NCBI RefSeq assembly: GCF_025997995.1
Contig: NZ_AP026683.1
Span: 62,501 to 126,500, forward strand
Origin: Sediminibacterium sp. TEGAF015
GTDB taxonomy: Bacteria > Bacteroidota > Bacteroidia > Chitinophagales > Chitinophagaceae
Length of the DNA stretch: 64,000 nucleotides
Direction: 5' to 3'
A program made the translations under genes and the position numbers. This document shows, piece after piece, positions 54,414-63,595 of this stretch (positions are counted from its first letter, which is position 1; each line of letters begins with the position of its first letter). The notes beneath the pieces were generated by a model. That model did no database searches and was not told the DNA's origin. It worked only from the letters and a program-made list of their open reading frames with translations.

Positions 54414-54683
54414 ATGGGTCGTTCGATTAAAAAAGGTCCTTACGTAGATGCTAACCTAGAAGGTAAAGTAGTTGCGATTAACGACGGTAAAGTAAAGAGA
54501 AACGTTATCAAAACATGGAGTCGTCGCAGCACTATCACACCTGATTTTGTTGGACATACTTTCGCCGTTCATAACGGAAATAAGTTTATCCCTGTTTACG
54601 TAACAGAATTCATGGTAGGTCATAAACTAGGTGAATTTGCTCCTACCAGAAACTTTAGAGGACACGCAGGAACTAAAAAATAA
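54414..54683 (+). CDS. rpsS: 30S ribosomal protein S19
   Basis: An 89-residue S19 of the 30S head that contacts tRNA and S13. Features are [14 protein letters not shown] at the start and the signature [20 protein letters not shown] followed by [20 protein letters not shown]. It follows rplB by 54 nt. Confidence 0.99.
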   Translation: MGRSIKKGPYVDANLEGKVVAINDGKVKRNVIKTWSRRSTITPDFVGHTFAVHNGNKFIPVYVTEFMVGHKLGEFAPTRNFRGHAGTKK

Positions 54684-54722
54684 CTGTAAGGGTTAATCCC
54701 CATACATCAAACAAAAAAAGAA

Positions 54723-55067
54723 ATGGAAGCAGTAGCTAAACTGAACAATTATCCAACAGGTCCGCGTAAAATGCGCCTGTTAGCCGATGTGATCCGTGGA
54801 ATGGAAGTGGAAAAAGCACTTGCTATTCTGGAGCATCACCCTCAGCACAATGCCACTCCATTGGCAAAGTTGTTGAAGAGCGCTATCAGTAACTGGGAGC
54901 AAAAAAACAGCGGATCAAATGCTGCAGACAGCAGTCTGATTGTAAAGACCGTATTCGTTGACGGCGGTAGAGTATTAAAGCGTATGCGTCCTGCACCACA
55001 AGGTCGTGGCTACAAAGTACGTAAGCGCAGCAACCATGTAACATTAATCGTAGATTCTAAAAACTAA
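54723..55067 (+). CDS. rplV: 50S ribosomal protein L22
   Basis: A 114-residue L22 that spans the exit tunnel wall. Landmarks are [38 protein letters not shown] and the beta-hairpin tip [20 protein letters not shown] that reaches into the tunnel. Normal length. Confidence 0.98.
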   Translation: MEAVAKLNNYPTGPRKMRLLADVIRGMEVEKALAILEHHPQHNATPLAKLLKSAISNWEQKNSGSNAADSSLIVKTVFVDGGRVLKRMRPAPQGRGYKVRKRSNHVTLIVDSKN

Positions 55068-55083
55068 TTAGTAAAACCATTAT

Positions 55084-55854
55084 ATGGGTCAGAAAGCAAA
55101 TCCAATTGGTAACAGGTTAGGCATCATCCGCGGATGGGACAGTAACTGGTATGGTAGTAAGAAAGACTATGCATCCAAACTGATCGAAGATCATAAGATC
55201 CGTACCTACCTAAGTGCCCGTATCAACAAAGGTGGAATCGCAAAAATCGTTATCGAGCGTACGCTTGGTAAATTGATTGTAACTATTCATACTTCTAAGC
55301 CAGGTATTATCATCGGTAAAGGTGGTAACGAGGTTGATCGTATCAAAGAAGAATTGAAGAAGTTAACCGGTAAAGACGATGTTCAAATCAATATTTTGGA
55401 AATCCGTCGTCCTGAACTGGATGCCACTATCGTAGGAGATACAATCGCTCGTCAGATTGAAAATCGTATCAACTTCAAACGTGCTACCAAAATGGCTATC
55501 GCCTCTACTTTACGTATGGGTGCGGAAGGTATCAAGGTAAAATTAAGTGGTCGTTTGGGTGGCGCTGAAATTGCACGTAGCGAAGAATTCAAACAAGGTC
55601 GTACTCCATTACATACTTTCCGTATGGATATTGATTATGCCAATGTATTTGCTCAGACTGTATATGGTAAAATCGGTATCAAAGTATGGATCTGTAAAGG
55701 TGAAGTATTAGGAAAGCGTGAATTGAATCCAAACTTTGTTGGTGGTAAGAACGATATGAGCGACAGAAGAGAAAGATCTGGATCTGATGAAAGAAGAGGC
55801 GGAGACAGAAGAGACGATAGAAGAGGTGGTGGAAGAGGAGAACGCAGAAACTAA
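55084..55854 (+). CDS. rpsC: 30S ribosomal protein S3 with an RG-rich tail
   Basis: A 256-residue S3 at the mRNA entry site. The KH domain has the GxxG loop in [19 protein letters not shown], and the C-terminal domain has [16 protein letters not shown] and [15 protein letters not shown]. The last 33 residues (from about 224) are almost entirely R, G, D, E and S ([20 protein letters not shown]), a longer and more charged tail than the E. coli protein has. Confidence 0.98.
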   Translation: MGQKANPIGNRLGIIRGWDSNWYGSKKDYASKLIEDHKIRTYLSARINKGGIAKIVIERTLGKLIVTIHTSKPGIIIGKGGNEVDRIKEELKKLTGKDDVQINILEIRRPELDATIVGDTIARQIENRINFKRATKMAIASTLRMGAEGIKVKLSGRLGGAEIARSEEFKQGRTPLHTFRMDIDYANVFAQTVYGKIGIKVWICKGEVLGKRELNPNFVGGKNDMSDRRERSGSDERRGGDRRDDRRGGGRGERRN

Positions 55855-55927
55855 TAAGAATTAGTAATAATCATTACTAAAGTTTTAAATAACTACGAAT
55901 ACATTTCGTGGACCAAAAAACTAAAAA

Positions 55928-56347
55928 ATGTTACAGCCGAAAAGAAGCAAACATAGGAAACAGCAGAAAGGACGCATTCGCGAAGTAGCTAAGCGTGGAA
56001 CTGCTATATCATTTGGATCATTTGCCTTAAAAGCATTAGAACCCATTTGGTTAACCAACCGCCAAATTGAATCTGCCCGTCAGGCCATGACTCGTGCTAT
56101 GAAGCGTGAGGGTAATGTATGGATCAGAGTATTCCCTGATAAAATCATCACTCATAAGCCTGCTGAAGTGAGAATGGGTAAGGGTAAAGGTAACCCTGAA
56201 TACTGGGCTGCTGTTGTTGAGCCAGGACGTATCATCTTTGAATGCGATGGCGTTTCAGAAGCTGTAGCTAAAGAAGCGATGGGTCTTGCAGCACAAAAAT
56301 TACCAATCGCAACCAAGTTCATCGTAAGAAGAGATTTGCAAGCATAA
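55928..56347 (+). CDS. rplP: 50S ribosomal protein L16
   Basis: A 139-residue L16 near the A-site tRNA elbow. The signature [19 protein letters not shown] is near the N terminus, with [20 protein letters not shown] in the middle and the [20 protein letters not shown] loop afterwards. The 73-nt gap before it contains a perfect 8-bp hairpin TTAGTAAT / ATTACTAA (55861-55868, 55873-55880). Confidence 0.99.
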   Translation: MLQPKRSKHRKQQKGRIREVAKRGTAISFGSFALKALEPIWLTNRQIESARQAMTRAMKREGNVWIRVFPDKIITHKPAEVRMGKGKGNPEYWAAVVEPGRIIFECDGVSEAVAKEAMGLAAQKLPIATKFIVRRDLQA

Positions 56348-56365
56348 CCAATAAAAGAAATTGCA

Positions 56366-56581
56366 ATGGCTAATAAAAAAACATACGAATTCAACAAAAA
56401 TCTAAAGGATCTAAGTGTATCAGATCTTAGAGCTAAAATCCAGGAAGACGAACTTCGTTTGAAGAAACTGGAATTTGCTCACGCTATCTCTCCACTAGAA
56501 AATCCAATGACTATTCGTGGACTTCGTAGAGACATCGCCCGTATCAAAACGGAATTGAAGAAAAAAGAAATGGGTATTTAA
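56366..56581 (+). CDS. rpmC: 50S ribosomal protein L29
   Basis: A 71-residue L29, a two-helix protein beside L23 at the tunnel exit. [20 protein letters not shown] and [18 protein letters not shown] match the family. It follows rplP by 18 nt. Confidence 0.97.
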   Translation: MANKKTYEFNKNLKDLSVSDLRAKIQEDELRLKKLEFAHAISPLENPMTIRGLRRDIARIKTELKKKEMGI

Positions 56582-56598
56582 ACCATAAATTAAACACA

Positions 56599-56856
56599 AT
56601 GGCTGAAAGAAATTTGCGCAAAACAAGGACAGGGATCGTTACCAGCGATAAAATGGATAAAACCATCACTGTTGCGGTTGAAAGAAAAGTAAAACACCCT
56701 ATCTACGGTAAGTTCGTAAAGAAAACTACCAAATTCCATGCTCATGATGAGAAAGGAGAGTGCACCATCGGTGATGTGGTAAAGATCATGGAAACTCGTC
56801 CGCTTAGTAAAACAAAGCGTTGGAGACTGGTTGAAATTGTAGAAAAAGCGAAATAA
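56599..56856 (+). CDS. rpsQ: 30S ribosomal protein S17
   Basis: An 85-residue OB-fold S17, a primary 16S binder. Landmarks are [20 protein letters not shown], the [19 protein letters not shown] loop and the signature [20 protein letters not shown]. Normal length. Confidence 0.99.
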   Translation: MAERNLRKTRTGIVTSDKMDKTITVAVERKVKHPIYGKFVKKTTKFHAHDEKGECTIGDVVKIMETRPLSKTKRWRLVEIVEKAK

Positions 56857-56928
56857 CAATATTGATTTGAGATGCTTCTACCTCTACAGGTATACGTTTC
56901 TTAAATGTAAAATTTCAAACTAAATAAA

Positions 56929-57297
56929 ATGATTCAGCAAGAAAGCAGGTTAAATGTAGCTGACAATAGTGGCGCTAAAGAAGTACTTTGTATCAAGGTA
57001 CTAGGTAACAGCGGTCAGGATTATGCTAAAATCGGCGATAAAATTGTTGTTACGGTTAAAGACGCAATTCCTGCAGGTGGTGTTAAAAAAGGAACAGTAT
57101 CTAAAGCAGTTATTGTTCGTACAAAAAACAAACTCCGCAGAAAAGATGGTTCTTACATTCGTTTTGATGACAACGCAGTTGTGTTGTTGAACAACTCTGA
57201 TGAACCTCGCGGTACACGTATCTTTGGACCAGTAGCAAGAGAGTTGCGTGATAAGGGTTATATGAAAATTATTTCTCTTGCTCCTGAAGTATTATAA
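56929..57297 (+). CDS. rplN: 50S ribosomal protein L14
   Basis: A 122-residue L14 at the subunit interface. Features are the N-terminal [20 protein letters not shown] and the signature [20 protein letters not shown], then [20 protein letters not shown]. Normal length. A 72-nt gap precedes it. Confidence 0.99.
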   Translation: MIQQESRLNVADNSGAKEVLCIKVLGNSGQDYAKIGDKIVVTVKDAIPAGGVKKGTVSKAVIVRTKNKLRRKDGSYIRFDDNAVVLLNNSDEPRGTRIFGPVARELRDKGYMKIISLAPEVL

Positions 57298-57319
57298 AAA
57301 AAGCTAAAAGCTAAATAAA

Positions 57320-57658
57320 ATGAGTACAAGATTTAAGCCCAAATTCAACATCAAGAAAGGTGATACCGTAGTGGTTATTGCCGGTGATGACAAGGATTTG
57401 AAAAAGCCTCGCACAGTATTGGAAGTGATTATCGATAAAGGTCGTGTAGTTGTAGAAGGAGTGAATATCGTAACGAAGCACACCAAGCCATCTGCTCAAA
57501 ATACCAAAGGTGGTATAGTAAAAGTAGAAGCTCCAATCAACATCAGTAATGTAATGTTGTGGGATGCTAAAAAAAGCGAGCCAACCAAAGTGAAGCGTAC
57601 CCGTGAGAATGGTAAATTAATACGTGTATCTAAAAAATCTGGGGAGGTAATCAAATAA
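57320..57658 (+). CDS. rplX: 50S ribosomal protein L24
   Basis: A 112-residue L24, an early assembly initiator. The KOW motif is in [20 protein letters not shown], followed by [20 protein letters not shown] and a basic C terminus. Its stop overlaps the rplE ATG by 1 nt (TAATG), so the two are coupled. Confidence 0.97.
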   Translation: MSTRFKPKFNIKKGDTVVVIAGDDKDLKKPRTVLEVIIDKGRVVVEGVNIVTKHTKPSAQNTKGGIVKVEAPINISNVMLWDAKKSEPTKVKRTRENGKLIRVSKKSGEVIK

Positions 57659-58227
57659 TGAGTACAGAGAAATATACACCGAGATTAGCAGCTAAGTACA
57701 CTAAAGAAGTGATACCTGCTCTTATGAAGAAGTTTGCTTACACAACTGTAATGCAAGCTCCTAAACTAGAAAAAATCTGTATCAACCGTGGTGTAAACGG
57801 TGCAGTTACAGATAAGAAACTAGTAGACATTGCAGTAGAAGAACTAAACATGATCACTGGTCAGAAAGCGGTTCCTACTATGTCTAAGAAAGACATTTCT
57901 AACTTCAAGTTACGTAAGGGAATGCCAATTGGTGCCCGCGTTACATTAAGAGGTGAAAAAATGTATGAATTCCTTGACAGATTGGTATCTGTTGCTTTAC
58001 CACGTGTACGTGATTTCAAAGGAATCAGCGACAAAGCTTTTGACGGTAGAGGTAACTATACTTTAGGTGTTACTGAACAAATCATTTTCCCTGAAATTGA
58101 TATTGATAAAGTAAATAAAATCACCGGATTGGATATCACTTTTGTTACAACAGCAAACACCAATGAAGAAGCTTATGAGCTTTTGAAAGAATTGGGTATG
58201 CCGTTTAAAGGAACCAAGAAAGATTAA
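57658..58227 (+). CDS. rplE: 50S ribosomal protein L5
   Basis: A 189-residue L5, which binds 5S rRNA and contacts the P-site tRNA. Features are the N-terminal [20 protein letters not shown], the [20 protein letters not shown] run and [20 protein letters not shown]. Normal length, translationally coupled to rplX. Confidence 0.99.
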   Translation: MSTEKYTPRLAAKYTKEVIPALMKKFAYTTVMQAPKLEKICINRGVNGAVTDKKLVDIAVEELNMITGQKAVPTMSKKDISNFKLRKGMPIGARVTLRGEKMYEFLDRLVSVALPRVRDFKGISDKAFDGRGNYTLGVTEQIIFPEIDIDKVNKITGLDITFVTTANTNEEAYELLKELGMPFKGTKKD

Positions 58228-58249
58228 TTAAACTCAGAACAAAAAAATT

Positions 58250-58519
58250 ATGGCAAAAGAATCAGTAAAAGCCAGACAAAGAAAGCGCGAGAAAATGGTA
58301 GCTCAGTATGCTGAAAAGCGTGCAGCCTTAAAAGCAGCAGGCGATTATGCAGCATTGGATCTACTACCTAAGAATGCTTCTCCGGTACGTTTAAAGAACC
58401 GTTGTCAGCTTACAGGAAGACCTAAAGGATACATGCGTTATTTTGGTCTGTCAAGGGTTATTTTCCGCGACATGGCTTTGAATGGCATGATTCCAGGCGT
58501 AAAGAAAGCAAGCTGGTAA
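58250..58519 (+). CDS. rpsN: 30S ribosomal protein S14, zinc-free type
   Basis: An 89-residue S14 of the long, C-minus type. It lacks the CxxC...CxxC zinc knuckle of short S14 (only one Cys, in [18 protein letters not shown]). [20 protein letters not shown] is the C-terminal signature. This type does not depend on zinc. Confidence 0.98.
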   Translation: MAKESVKARQRKREKMVAQYAEKRAALKAAGDYAALDLLPKNASPVRLKNRCQLTGRPKGYMRYFGLSRVIFRDMALNGMIPGVKKASW

Positions 58520-58567
58520 TCTACTCGCTGCTAAAACAAAATTTAGAACTGATATAATAAAAATAAT

Positions 58568-58966
58568 ATGGTAACTGATCCAATAGCAGACTTCTTAACT
58601 AGAATTCGTAATGCTCAGTTGGCTGGTCATAGACTGGTTGAAATTCCTGCTTCTAATTTAAAGAAGCGTTTAACAGAAATCTTGTACGATCAGGGTTATA
58701 TTCTGAAGTATAAATTCGAAGACGATAACAAGCAAGGTCTTATTAAGATTGCGCTTAAGTACGATCCTGCTACCAAACAACCAGCAATTCGCTCTTTGGA
58801 AAGAGTAAGCCGTCCAGGTTTACGTCAGTATGCTAAGCCTGCTGAAATCAAAAGAGTAATCAATGGTCTGGGAGTTGCAATCTTAAGTACTTCTAAAGGA
58901 GTATTGACAGATAAGCAAGCAAAGGCTCAGAATGTGGGTGGTGAAGTATTGTGTTACATTTCTTAA
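58568..58966 (+). CDS. rpsH: 30S ribosomal protein S8
   Basis: A 132-residue S8, a primary binder of 16S helix 21. DPIADFLTRIRNAQLAGH opens the protein, and the C-terminal signature is in GLGVAILSTSKGVLTDKQAK followed by GGEVLCYIS. In E. coli S8 also represses its own operon. A structured gap follows before rplF. Confidence 0.99.
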   Translation: MVTDPIADFLTRIRNAQLAGHRLVEIPASNLKKRLTEILYDQGYILKYKFEDDNKQGLIKIALKYDPATKQPAIRSLERVSRPGLRQYAKPAEIKRVINGLGVAILSTSKGVLTDKQAKAQNVGGEVLCYIS

Positions 58967-59044
58967 TCTAATGAGTTCCGACAATTAAGCTTCTTAGTCG
59001 TGGCTGAACACGGAACATTCATAATCATAAAATAAAAATCGACT

Positions 59045-59599
59045 ATGTCTAGAATTGGTAAACAACCAGTAGCAGTTCCAGCAGGTGTAACCATCACCGT
59101 TGATGCTGAGAACGTTTTAACAGTAAAAGGTCCTAAAGGACAATTGTCTCAGGCAATTGACAGAGACATTACTGTTGTAATTGGAGAAGGTTCAGTTACC
59201 TTCACCAGACCTACAGATCAAATTCGTCACCGCGCAATGCACGGTTTATACCGTTCTTTGGTAAACAATATGGTGAAGGGTGTAACTGAAGGATTTAAAA
59301 AAGAATTAGAGTTAGTAGGGGTAGGTTTTAAAGCTGCCAATACCGGCAACCTTTTGGATCTTTCTTTAGGTTACTCTCACAATATCATTATTGAAATTCC
59401 AAGTGAATTGAAAGTTGCCACTAGCAACGAAAAGGGTCAGAACCCTAAAGTATTTCTTGAAGGAATTGACAAGCAATTGATTGGTCAGGTTGCTGCTAAA
59501 TTAAGAAGCTTGCGTAAGCCTGAACCATACAAAGGAAAAGGTGTGAAATACGCTGGTGAAATCTTAAGAAGAAAAGCAGGTAAATCAGCAGGTAAATAA
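59045..59599 (+). CDS. rplF: 50S ribosomal protein L6
   Basis: A 184-residue L6 with two related domains near the factor-binding site. Landmarks are SRIGKQPVAVPAGVTITVDA and the C-terminal signature PEPYKGKGVKYAGEILRRK. Normal length. The 78-nt gap before it contains nested stems (GTTCCG / CGGAAC at 58975-58980 and 59011-59016). Confidence 0.99.
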   Translation: MSRIGKQPVAVPAGVTITVDAENVLTVKGPKGQLSQAIDRDITVVIGEGSVTFTRPTDQIRHRAMHGLYRSLVNNMVKGVTEGFKKELELVGVGFKAANTGNLLDLSLGYSHNIIIEIPSELKVATSNEKGQNPKVFLEGIDKQLIGQVAAKLRSLRKPEPYKGKGVKYAGEILRRKAGKSAGK

Positions 59600-59647
59600 T
59601 TAATCAAACAATCCCCCGGCCGAATCGGAGGTTTAAAATAAAAAACA

Positions 59648-59998
59648 ATGGGTAAATTAATTCAAAGGCAAAAAATTAGATACCGCATCCGTAAGAAGGT
59701 TGCTGGTACAGCTGTAAAGCCACGCCTTTCTGTATTCAGAAGCAATGCCGAAATCTATGCACAATTAATTGATGATGATAATGGAGTTACTATAGCTGCT
59801 GCATCTTCAAGGGATAAAGACATCGCTGCTCAGAAAGTTACCAAGATTGAAAAAGCTAAAATGGTAGGTGCTGCAGTTGCAACTAAAGCTTTGGCTCTGG
59901 GTTTAACAAATTGTGTATTTGACAGAGGTGGAAATCTATATCATGGCCGTGTGAAGTCTGTTGCAGACGGAGCAAGAGAAGGTGGTCTGGTATTCTAA
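59648..59998 (+). CDS. rplR: 50S ribosomal protein L18
   Basis: A 116-residue L18 that binds 5S rRNA. Basic N terminus [20 protein letters not shown], then [20 protein letters not shown] and the C-terminal [26 protein letters not shown] (59625-59629) lies 18 nt before the start, farther than a functional Shine-Dalgarno and unusual in Bacteroidota. Confidence 0.98.
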   Translation: MGKLIQRQKIRYRIRKKVAGTAVKPRLSVFRSNAEIYAQLIDDDNGVTIAAASSRDKDIAAQKVTKIEKAKMVGAAVATKALALGLTNCVFDRGGNLYHGRVKSVADGAREGGLVF

Positions 59999-60027
59999 TT
60001 ACTAACATCAATTTAATCGCTCAATAA

Positions 60028-60549
60028 ATGTCTAAAGTAAGCGTAAATAAAGTAAAAGCGGGTGGCGACATCGAATTAAAAGATAAGGTTGTTGCTATTA
60101 ACCGTGTGGTAAAAACCACAAAAGGTGGCCGTACATTCAGTTTCTCTGCACTTGTTGTAGTTGGAAACGAAAATGGTATTGTAGGACAGGGTCTTGGTAA
60201 AGCAAAAGAAGTACAGGAAGCTATTGCTAAAGGTATTGAAGATGCAAAAAAGAACCTGGTTAAAGTACCTGTAATGCACGGAACTATTCCTCACGAACAG
60301 TGGGCTAAAGATGGTGCTGCTAAGGTACTTATAAAGCCAGCTGCACACGGAGCGGGAGTTATCGCGGGTGGTAGCATGCGTTCAGTTTTGGAAAGTGCTG
60401 GTATTACCGACGTACTTGCGAAAAGCCTTGGATCTGCTAATCCTCACAACGTAGTAAAAGCTACTATTAAAGCGTTAAGCCTTTTGAGAGAACCCGTTCA
60501 GGTTGCTAAAGGACGTAACATTAAATTGAGCAAAGTTTTCAACGGATAA
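60028..60549 (+). CDS. rpsE: 30S ribosomal protein S5
   Basis: A 173-residue S5 of the mRNA entry region, important for translational accuracy. Features are [40 protein letters not shown], and the C-terminal [20 protein letters not shown]. Normal length. rpmD follows after 5 nt. Confidence 0.99.
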   Translation: MSKVSVNKVKAGGDIELKDKVVAINRVVKTTKGGRTFSFSALVVVGNENGIVGQGLGKAKEVQEAIAKGIEDAKKNLVKVPVMHGTIPHEQWAKDGAAKVLIKPAAHGAGVIAGGSMRSVLESAGITDVLAKSLGSANPHNVVKATIKALSLLREPVQVAKGRNIKLSKVFNG

Positions 60550-60554
60550 TATTT

Positions 60555-60737
60555 ATGAAAAAGATTAAGATCACACAAATAAAAAGCGGCATCGACAGAC
60601 CAGAGCGTCAGAAGCAAACTCTTATTGCGCTTGGTTTAAAGAAGTTGAATGCCTCTAGAGAAGTAGAAGCTACTCCACAAATATTAGGTATGGTTAACAA
60701 GGTTAGCCACTTAGTGAAGGTTGAAGAAGTTGCTTAA
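60555..60737 (+). CDS. rpmD: 50S ribosomal protein L30
   Basis: A 60-residue L30. [20 protein letters not shown] and [20 protein letters not shown] match the family, which binds 23S rRNA domain II. It follows rpsE by 5 nt, and a long hairpin lies immediately downstream. Confidence 0.97.
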   Translation: MKKIKITQIKSGIDRPERQKQTLIALGLKKLNASREVEATPQILGMVNKVSHLVKVEEVA

Positions 60738-60751
60738 TTAAAAAATTTTTT

Positions 60752-60806
60752 AAGTCAGTAGTTTGGATATACCGCATCATGCGGATATCTTTACTCCTGA
60801 CTTTTT
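60752..60806 (+). terminator. Terminator-like hairpin between rpmD and rplO
   Basis: AAGTCAG pairs with CTGACTT (60752-60758 with 60797-60803). Inside it GATAT / ATATC and CCGC / GCGG form an upper stem (60766-60775 with 60781-60789). A T tract follows. Its position inside an essential operon suggests attenuation or partial readthrough; an unusual mRNA processing site is also possible. Confidence 0.65.
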
Positions 60807-60861
60807 ATTTATTATAAACAACGCGAGGGGTGATACCCCGTAAGTTCAAAATCAAGTTAAA

Positions 60862-61311
60862 ATGAAACTACACAATTTAAAGCCTGCTGAAGGTTCAGTA
60901 AAAAGAGAAAAGAGATTAGGTCGTGGTGAAGCATCTGGTAAAGGTGGTACATCAACCAAAGGTAACAAGGGTGGTCAGAGCCGCGCTGGTTACAAGAGCA
61001 AAATGGCTCATGAAGGTGGTCAGATGCCAATTCAGCGTAGAATTCCTAAGCGTGGATTCAAGAACAACAATAGAGTTGAATACAAAGTGTTTAATTTAGG
61101 TCAATTAGATCAGTTAGTTGAGAAATACGGTTTCACTGAAATTTCTCTTGAGAATTTATACATCAATGGTTTAATCAGCCGTACTGATAGCGTTAAGGTA
61201 TTGGGTAATGGCGAACTGAAGTCTAAGCTCAGTTTCAAAATTAACGCCATCAGTGAAAAAGCAAAAACTGCTATTGAAGCTGCAGGCGGAACAGTTGAGA
61301 TTATCAAATAA
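60862..61311 (+). CDS. rplO: 50S ribosomal protein L15
   Basis: A 149-residue L15, a late assembly protein. The long basic N terminus LGRGEASGKGGTSTKGNKGG and the PIQRRIPKRGFKNNNRVEYK segment are typical, as is the C-terminal ALILK-like final domain with KAKTAIEAAGGTVEII. A small stem GGGGTGATACCCC (60827-60839) lies 22 nt before the ATG. secY follows after 29 nt. Confidence 0.98.
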   Translation: MKLHNLKPAEGSVKREKRLGRGEASGKGGTSTKGNKGGQSRAGYKSKMAHEGGQMPIQRRIPKRGFKNNNRVEYKVFNLGQLDQLVEKYGFTEISLENLYINGLISRTDSVKVLGNGELKSKLSFKINAISEKAKTAIEAAGGTVEIIK

Positions 61312-61340
61312 TTAAGTTTAACGCCATTTAATTTAGTGAA

Positions 61341-62687
61341 GTGAAAAAACTAGTTCAGACTTTTAAGAACATTTGGACCATTGAAGAGTTACGTAATAAA
61401 ATTATTGTAACCCTTGCTTTGGTGTTAACTTATCGTTTTGGTACGCATATCGTTTTACCAGGTATAGATCCGAATAAAATTGAAGCAGCTGCCAATTCAG
61501 CTAAGAGCAATGGCCTCTTGGGCATATTTGATATGTTTGCCGGTGGTGCATTTTCACAAGCTTCTATTCTTGCCTTAGGTATCATGCCTTATATTTCTGC
61601 TTCTATCTTTATGCAATTGATGACCATTCTGGTTCCGCAATTACAAAAGGTTCAGAAAGAAGGAGAGAGTGGTCGCAAAAAAATCAATCAGTGGACCAGA
61701 TACTTAACAGTATTGGTTACTTTATTCCAGGCAGGTGCTTATGTTGCATACCTTAATAGCCCCGGTTATGCAGAAGCTATCTTACCAGCTTATAAGCCTT
61801 TCTTCTGGTTCTCAACTGTTGTTACATTAACTGCAGGTACTTTATTCGTGATGTGGTTAGGTGAAAGAATTCAAGACAAGGGATTAGGTAATGGTACTTC
61901 TATCATCATCATGGTTGGTATCCTTGCCCGTTTACCTCAGAGCATTATACAGGAATTTGGAGCGAAAGGTGTTAGCGGTGGCGGTGGATTATTAATCTTC
62001 CTTATTGAAATGGCTGTTTTGGTTTCAATAATCATGGGTTTAATTATCTTGGTTCAGGGTGTTAGAAAAATACCTGTTAACTATGCTAAGCAAATCATTG
62101 GTAGCAGACAATTTGGTGGAGCTCGTCAGTTTTTACCTGTAAAGGTGAACAGTGCTGGTGTTATGCCTATCATTTTTGCACAAGCAATCATGTTCTTGCC
62201 TACATTGGTTTCTTTTACCAATTTAGATTCAGCTTCTGGTATTGTAAAAATCTTTAACGATCATAGCAATGCCTGGTATATGTTGATTTACTCTGTAATG
62301 GTAATTGGGTTTACTTTCCTTTACACAGCATTAATTTTTAACCCTAAGCAAATTGCAGAGGATTTAAAACGCAATAACGGTTTTGTTCCCGGTGTTAAAC
62401 CAGGACAACCTACTGCAGATTATATTGGCGCAATCATGGATAAAATTACTTTACCTGGTGCTATTTTCTTAGCATTGGTTGGTATATTACCCGGTTTTGC
62501 TCAGCGTCTGGGTGTAACGCAAGGTTTCAGTACCTTCTTTGGTGGAACTTCTTTATTGATTATGGTAGGTGTTGTTTTAGATACCCTACAGCAAATTGAA
62601 ACCTATTTGTTGATGCGTCAGTATGATGGCTTAATGAATAGTGGAAGAGTTCAGGGAAGACAGGGTGTAACCAGTTCTACCATCTAG
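61341..62687 (+). CDS. secY: Protein translocase subunit SecY
   Basis: A 448-residue ten-helix membrane protein that forms the Sec channel. Landmarks are RFGTHIVLPGIDPNKI near the first helix and plug, the GIMPYISASIFMQLMTILVP signature, GLGNGTSIIIMVGILARLP, and the C-terminal GTSLLIMVGVVLDTLQQIET. The start is GTG. It is the last gene before a strong terminator, in the usual position at the end of the spc operon. Confidence 0.97.
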   Translation: MKKLVQTFKNIWTIEELRNKIIVTLALVLTYRFGTHIVLPGIDPNKIEAAANSAKSNGLLGIFDMFAGGAFSQASILALGIMPYISASIFMQLMTILVPQLQKVQKEGESGRKKINQWTRYLTVLVTLFQAGAYVAYLNSPGYAEAILPAYKPFFWFSTVVTLTAGTLFVMWLGERIQDKGLGNGTSIIIMVGILARLPQSIIQEFGAKGVSGGGGLLIFLIEMAVLVSIIMGLIILVQGVRKIPVNYAKQIIGSRQFGGARQFLPVKVNSAGVMPIIFAQAIMFLPTLVSFTNLDSASGIVKIFNDHSNAWYMLIYSVMVIGFTFLYTALIFNPKQIAEDLKRNNGFVPGVKPGQPTADYIGAIMDKITLPGAIFLALVGILPGFAQRLGVTQGFSTFFGGTSLLIMVGVVLDTLQQIETYLLMRQYDGLMNSGRVQGRQGVTSSTI

Positions 62688-62710
62688 TATCAAATAAAAT
62701 AACGAACTTT

Positions 62711-62748
62711 GTAAACCTGTTTGGCTTTGCTAAACAGGTTTGCTTTTT
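62711..62748 (+). terminator. Terminator after secY
   Basis: AAACCTGTTT pairs perfectly with AAACAGGTTT (62713-62722 with 62732-62741); the stem can be extended by a G-U and a G-C pair, and a T tract follows. It ends 8 nt before the first possible map start, so map may need its own promoter or readthrough. Confidence 0.88.
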
Positions 62749-62776
62749 AATAACAATGACTAGAAGAAATAAAGAG

Positions 62777-63580
62777 ATGATTATATATAAAACGGATGCT
62801 GAAATTGCTTTGATGAAAGAAGCTGCTGTTTTGGTCAGTAAAACGCTGGCTGAAGTTGCCAAAGTATTGAAGCCAGGAATGACAACCCTTGAAATAGATA
62901 AGCTCTGTGCCAATTTTATTCAAAAACACAATGCTACTTCCTCTTTTTTAAATTACAGAGGCTATCCTTTCACCATTTGTGCTTCTGTGAATGATGTGGT
63001 TGTTCATGGATTTCCGAATGATACACCTTTACAAAACGGTGATATTGTTTCTATTGACATGGGTGTTATTTTAAACGGATGGCATGGTGATCATGCCTAT
63101 ACTTTTATAATCGGTGACGCAGATCCTGCAGCAATTGAACTCGTTAAGATTACCAAAGAGTCTTTGTATAAAGGAATCGAAAAGGCAATTGTAAATAATA
63201 GAATTGGGGATATTGCGTATGCAATTCAAGAGCATACTGAAATTAAGCACGGATATGGTGTTGTGAGAGAATTGGTAGGGCATGGTCTAGGAAGAAGCTT
63301 ACACGAAGATCCACAGATGCCCAATTATGGCAAAAGAGGTTCTGGTCCCAAATTGAAAGAGAATCTTGTATTGGCCATTGAGCCTATGATTAATATGGGT
63401 AGCAGAGAAGTATATACTGAGGAAGATGGTTGGACAATTAAAACAAGAGATGGAAAACCTTCTGTTCATTTTGAACACGATGTTTGCATAAAGAGAAATA
63501 AAGCTTTAATTCTTTCTGACTATAGTATAATTGAAGCAGAAGAAAAAGCCAATCCGCATTTGAACTCCAGTTATTATTAG
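62777..63580 (+). CDS. map: Type I methionine aminopeptidase
   Basis: A 267-residue cytoplasmic metalloprotease that removes the initiator methionine. The five metal ligands are visible: D in VSIDMGVILNG, D in GWHGDHAYTF, H in ELVGHGLGRSLHEDP, E in LAIEPMIN and E in HFEHDVCI. The ATG at 62777 gives the usual MIIYKTDAEIALMKEA start; an ATG 21 nt upstream (62756) would add MTRRNKE and is also possible. It sits in the normal place after secY. Confidence 0.96.
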   Translation: MIIYKTDAEIALMKEAAVLVSKTLAEVAKVLKPGMTTLEIDKLCANFIQKHNATSSFLNYRGYPFTICASVNDVVVHGFPNDTPLQNGDIVSIDMGVILNGWHGDHAYTFIIGDADPAAIELVKITKESLYKGIEKAIVNNRIGDIAYAIQEHTEIKHGYGVVRELVGHGLGRSLHEDPQMPNYGKRGSGPKLKENLVLAIEPMINMGSREVYTEEDGWTIKTRDGKPSVHFEHDVCIKRNKALILSDYSIIEAEEKANPHLNSSYY

Positions 63581-63595
63581 TATTTAAATTTTTAA

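Noticed and set aside
59625..59629. A Shine-Dalgarno site for rplR
   Set aside because: GGAGG is 18 nt before the ATG, too far for normal function, and Bacteroidota rarely use Shine-Dalgarno pairing.
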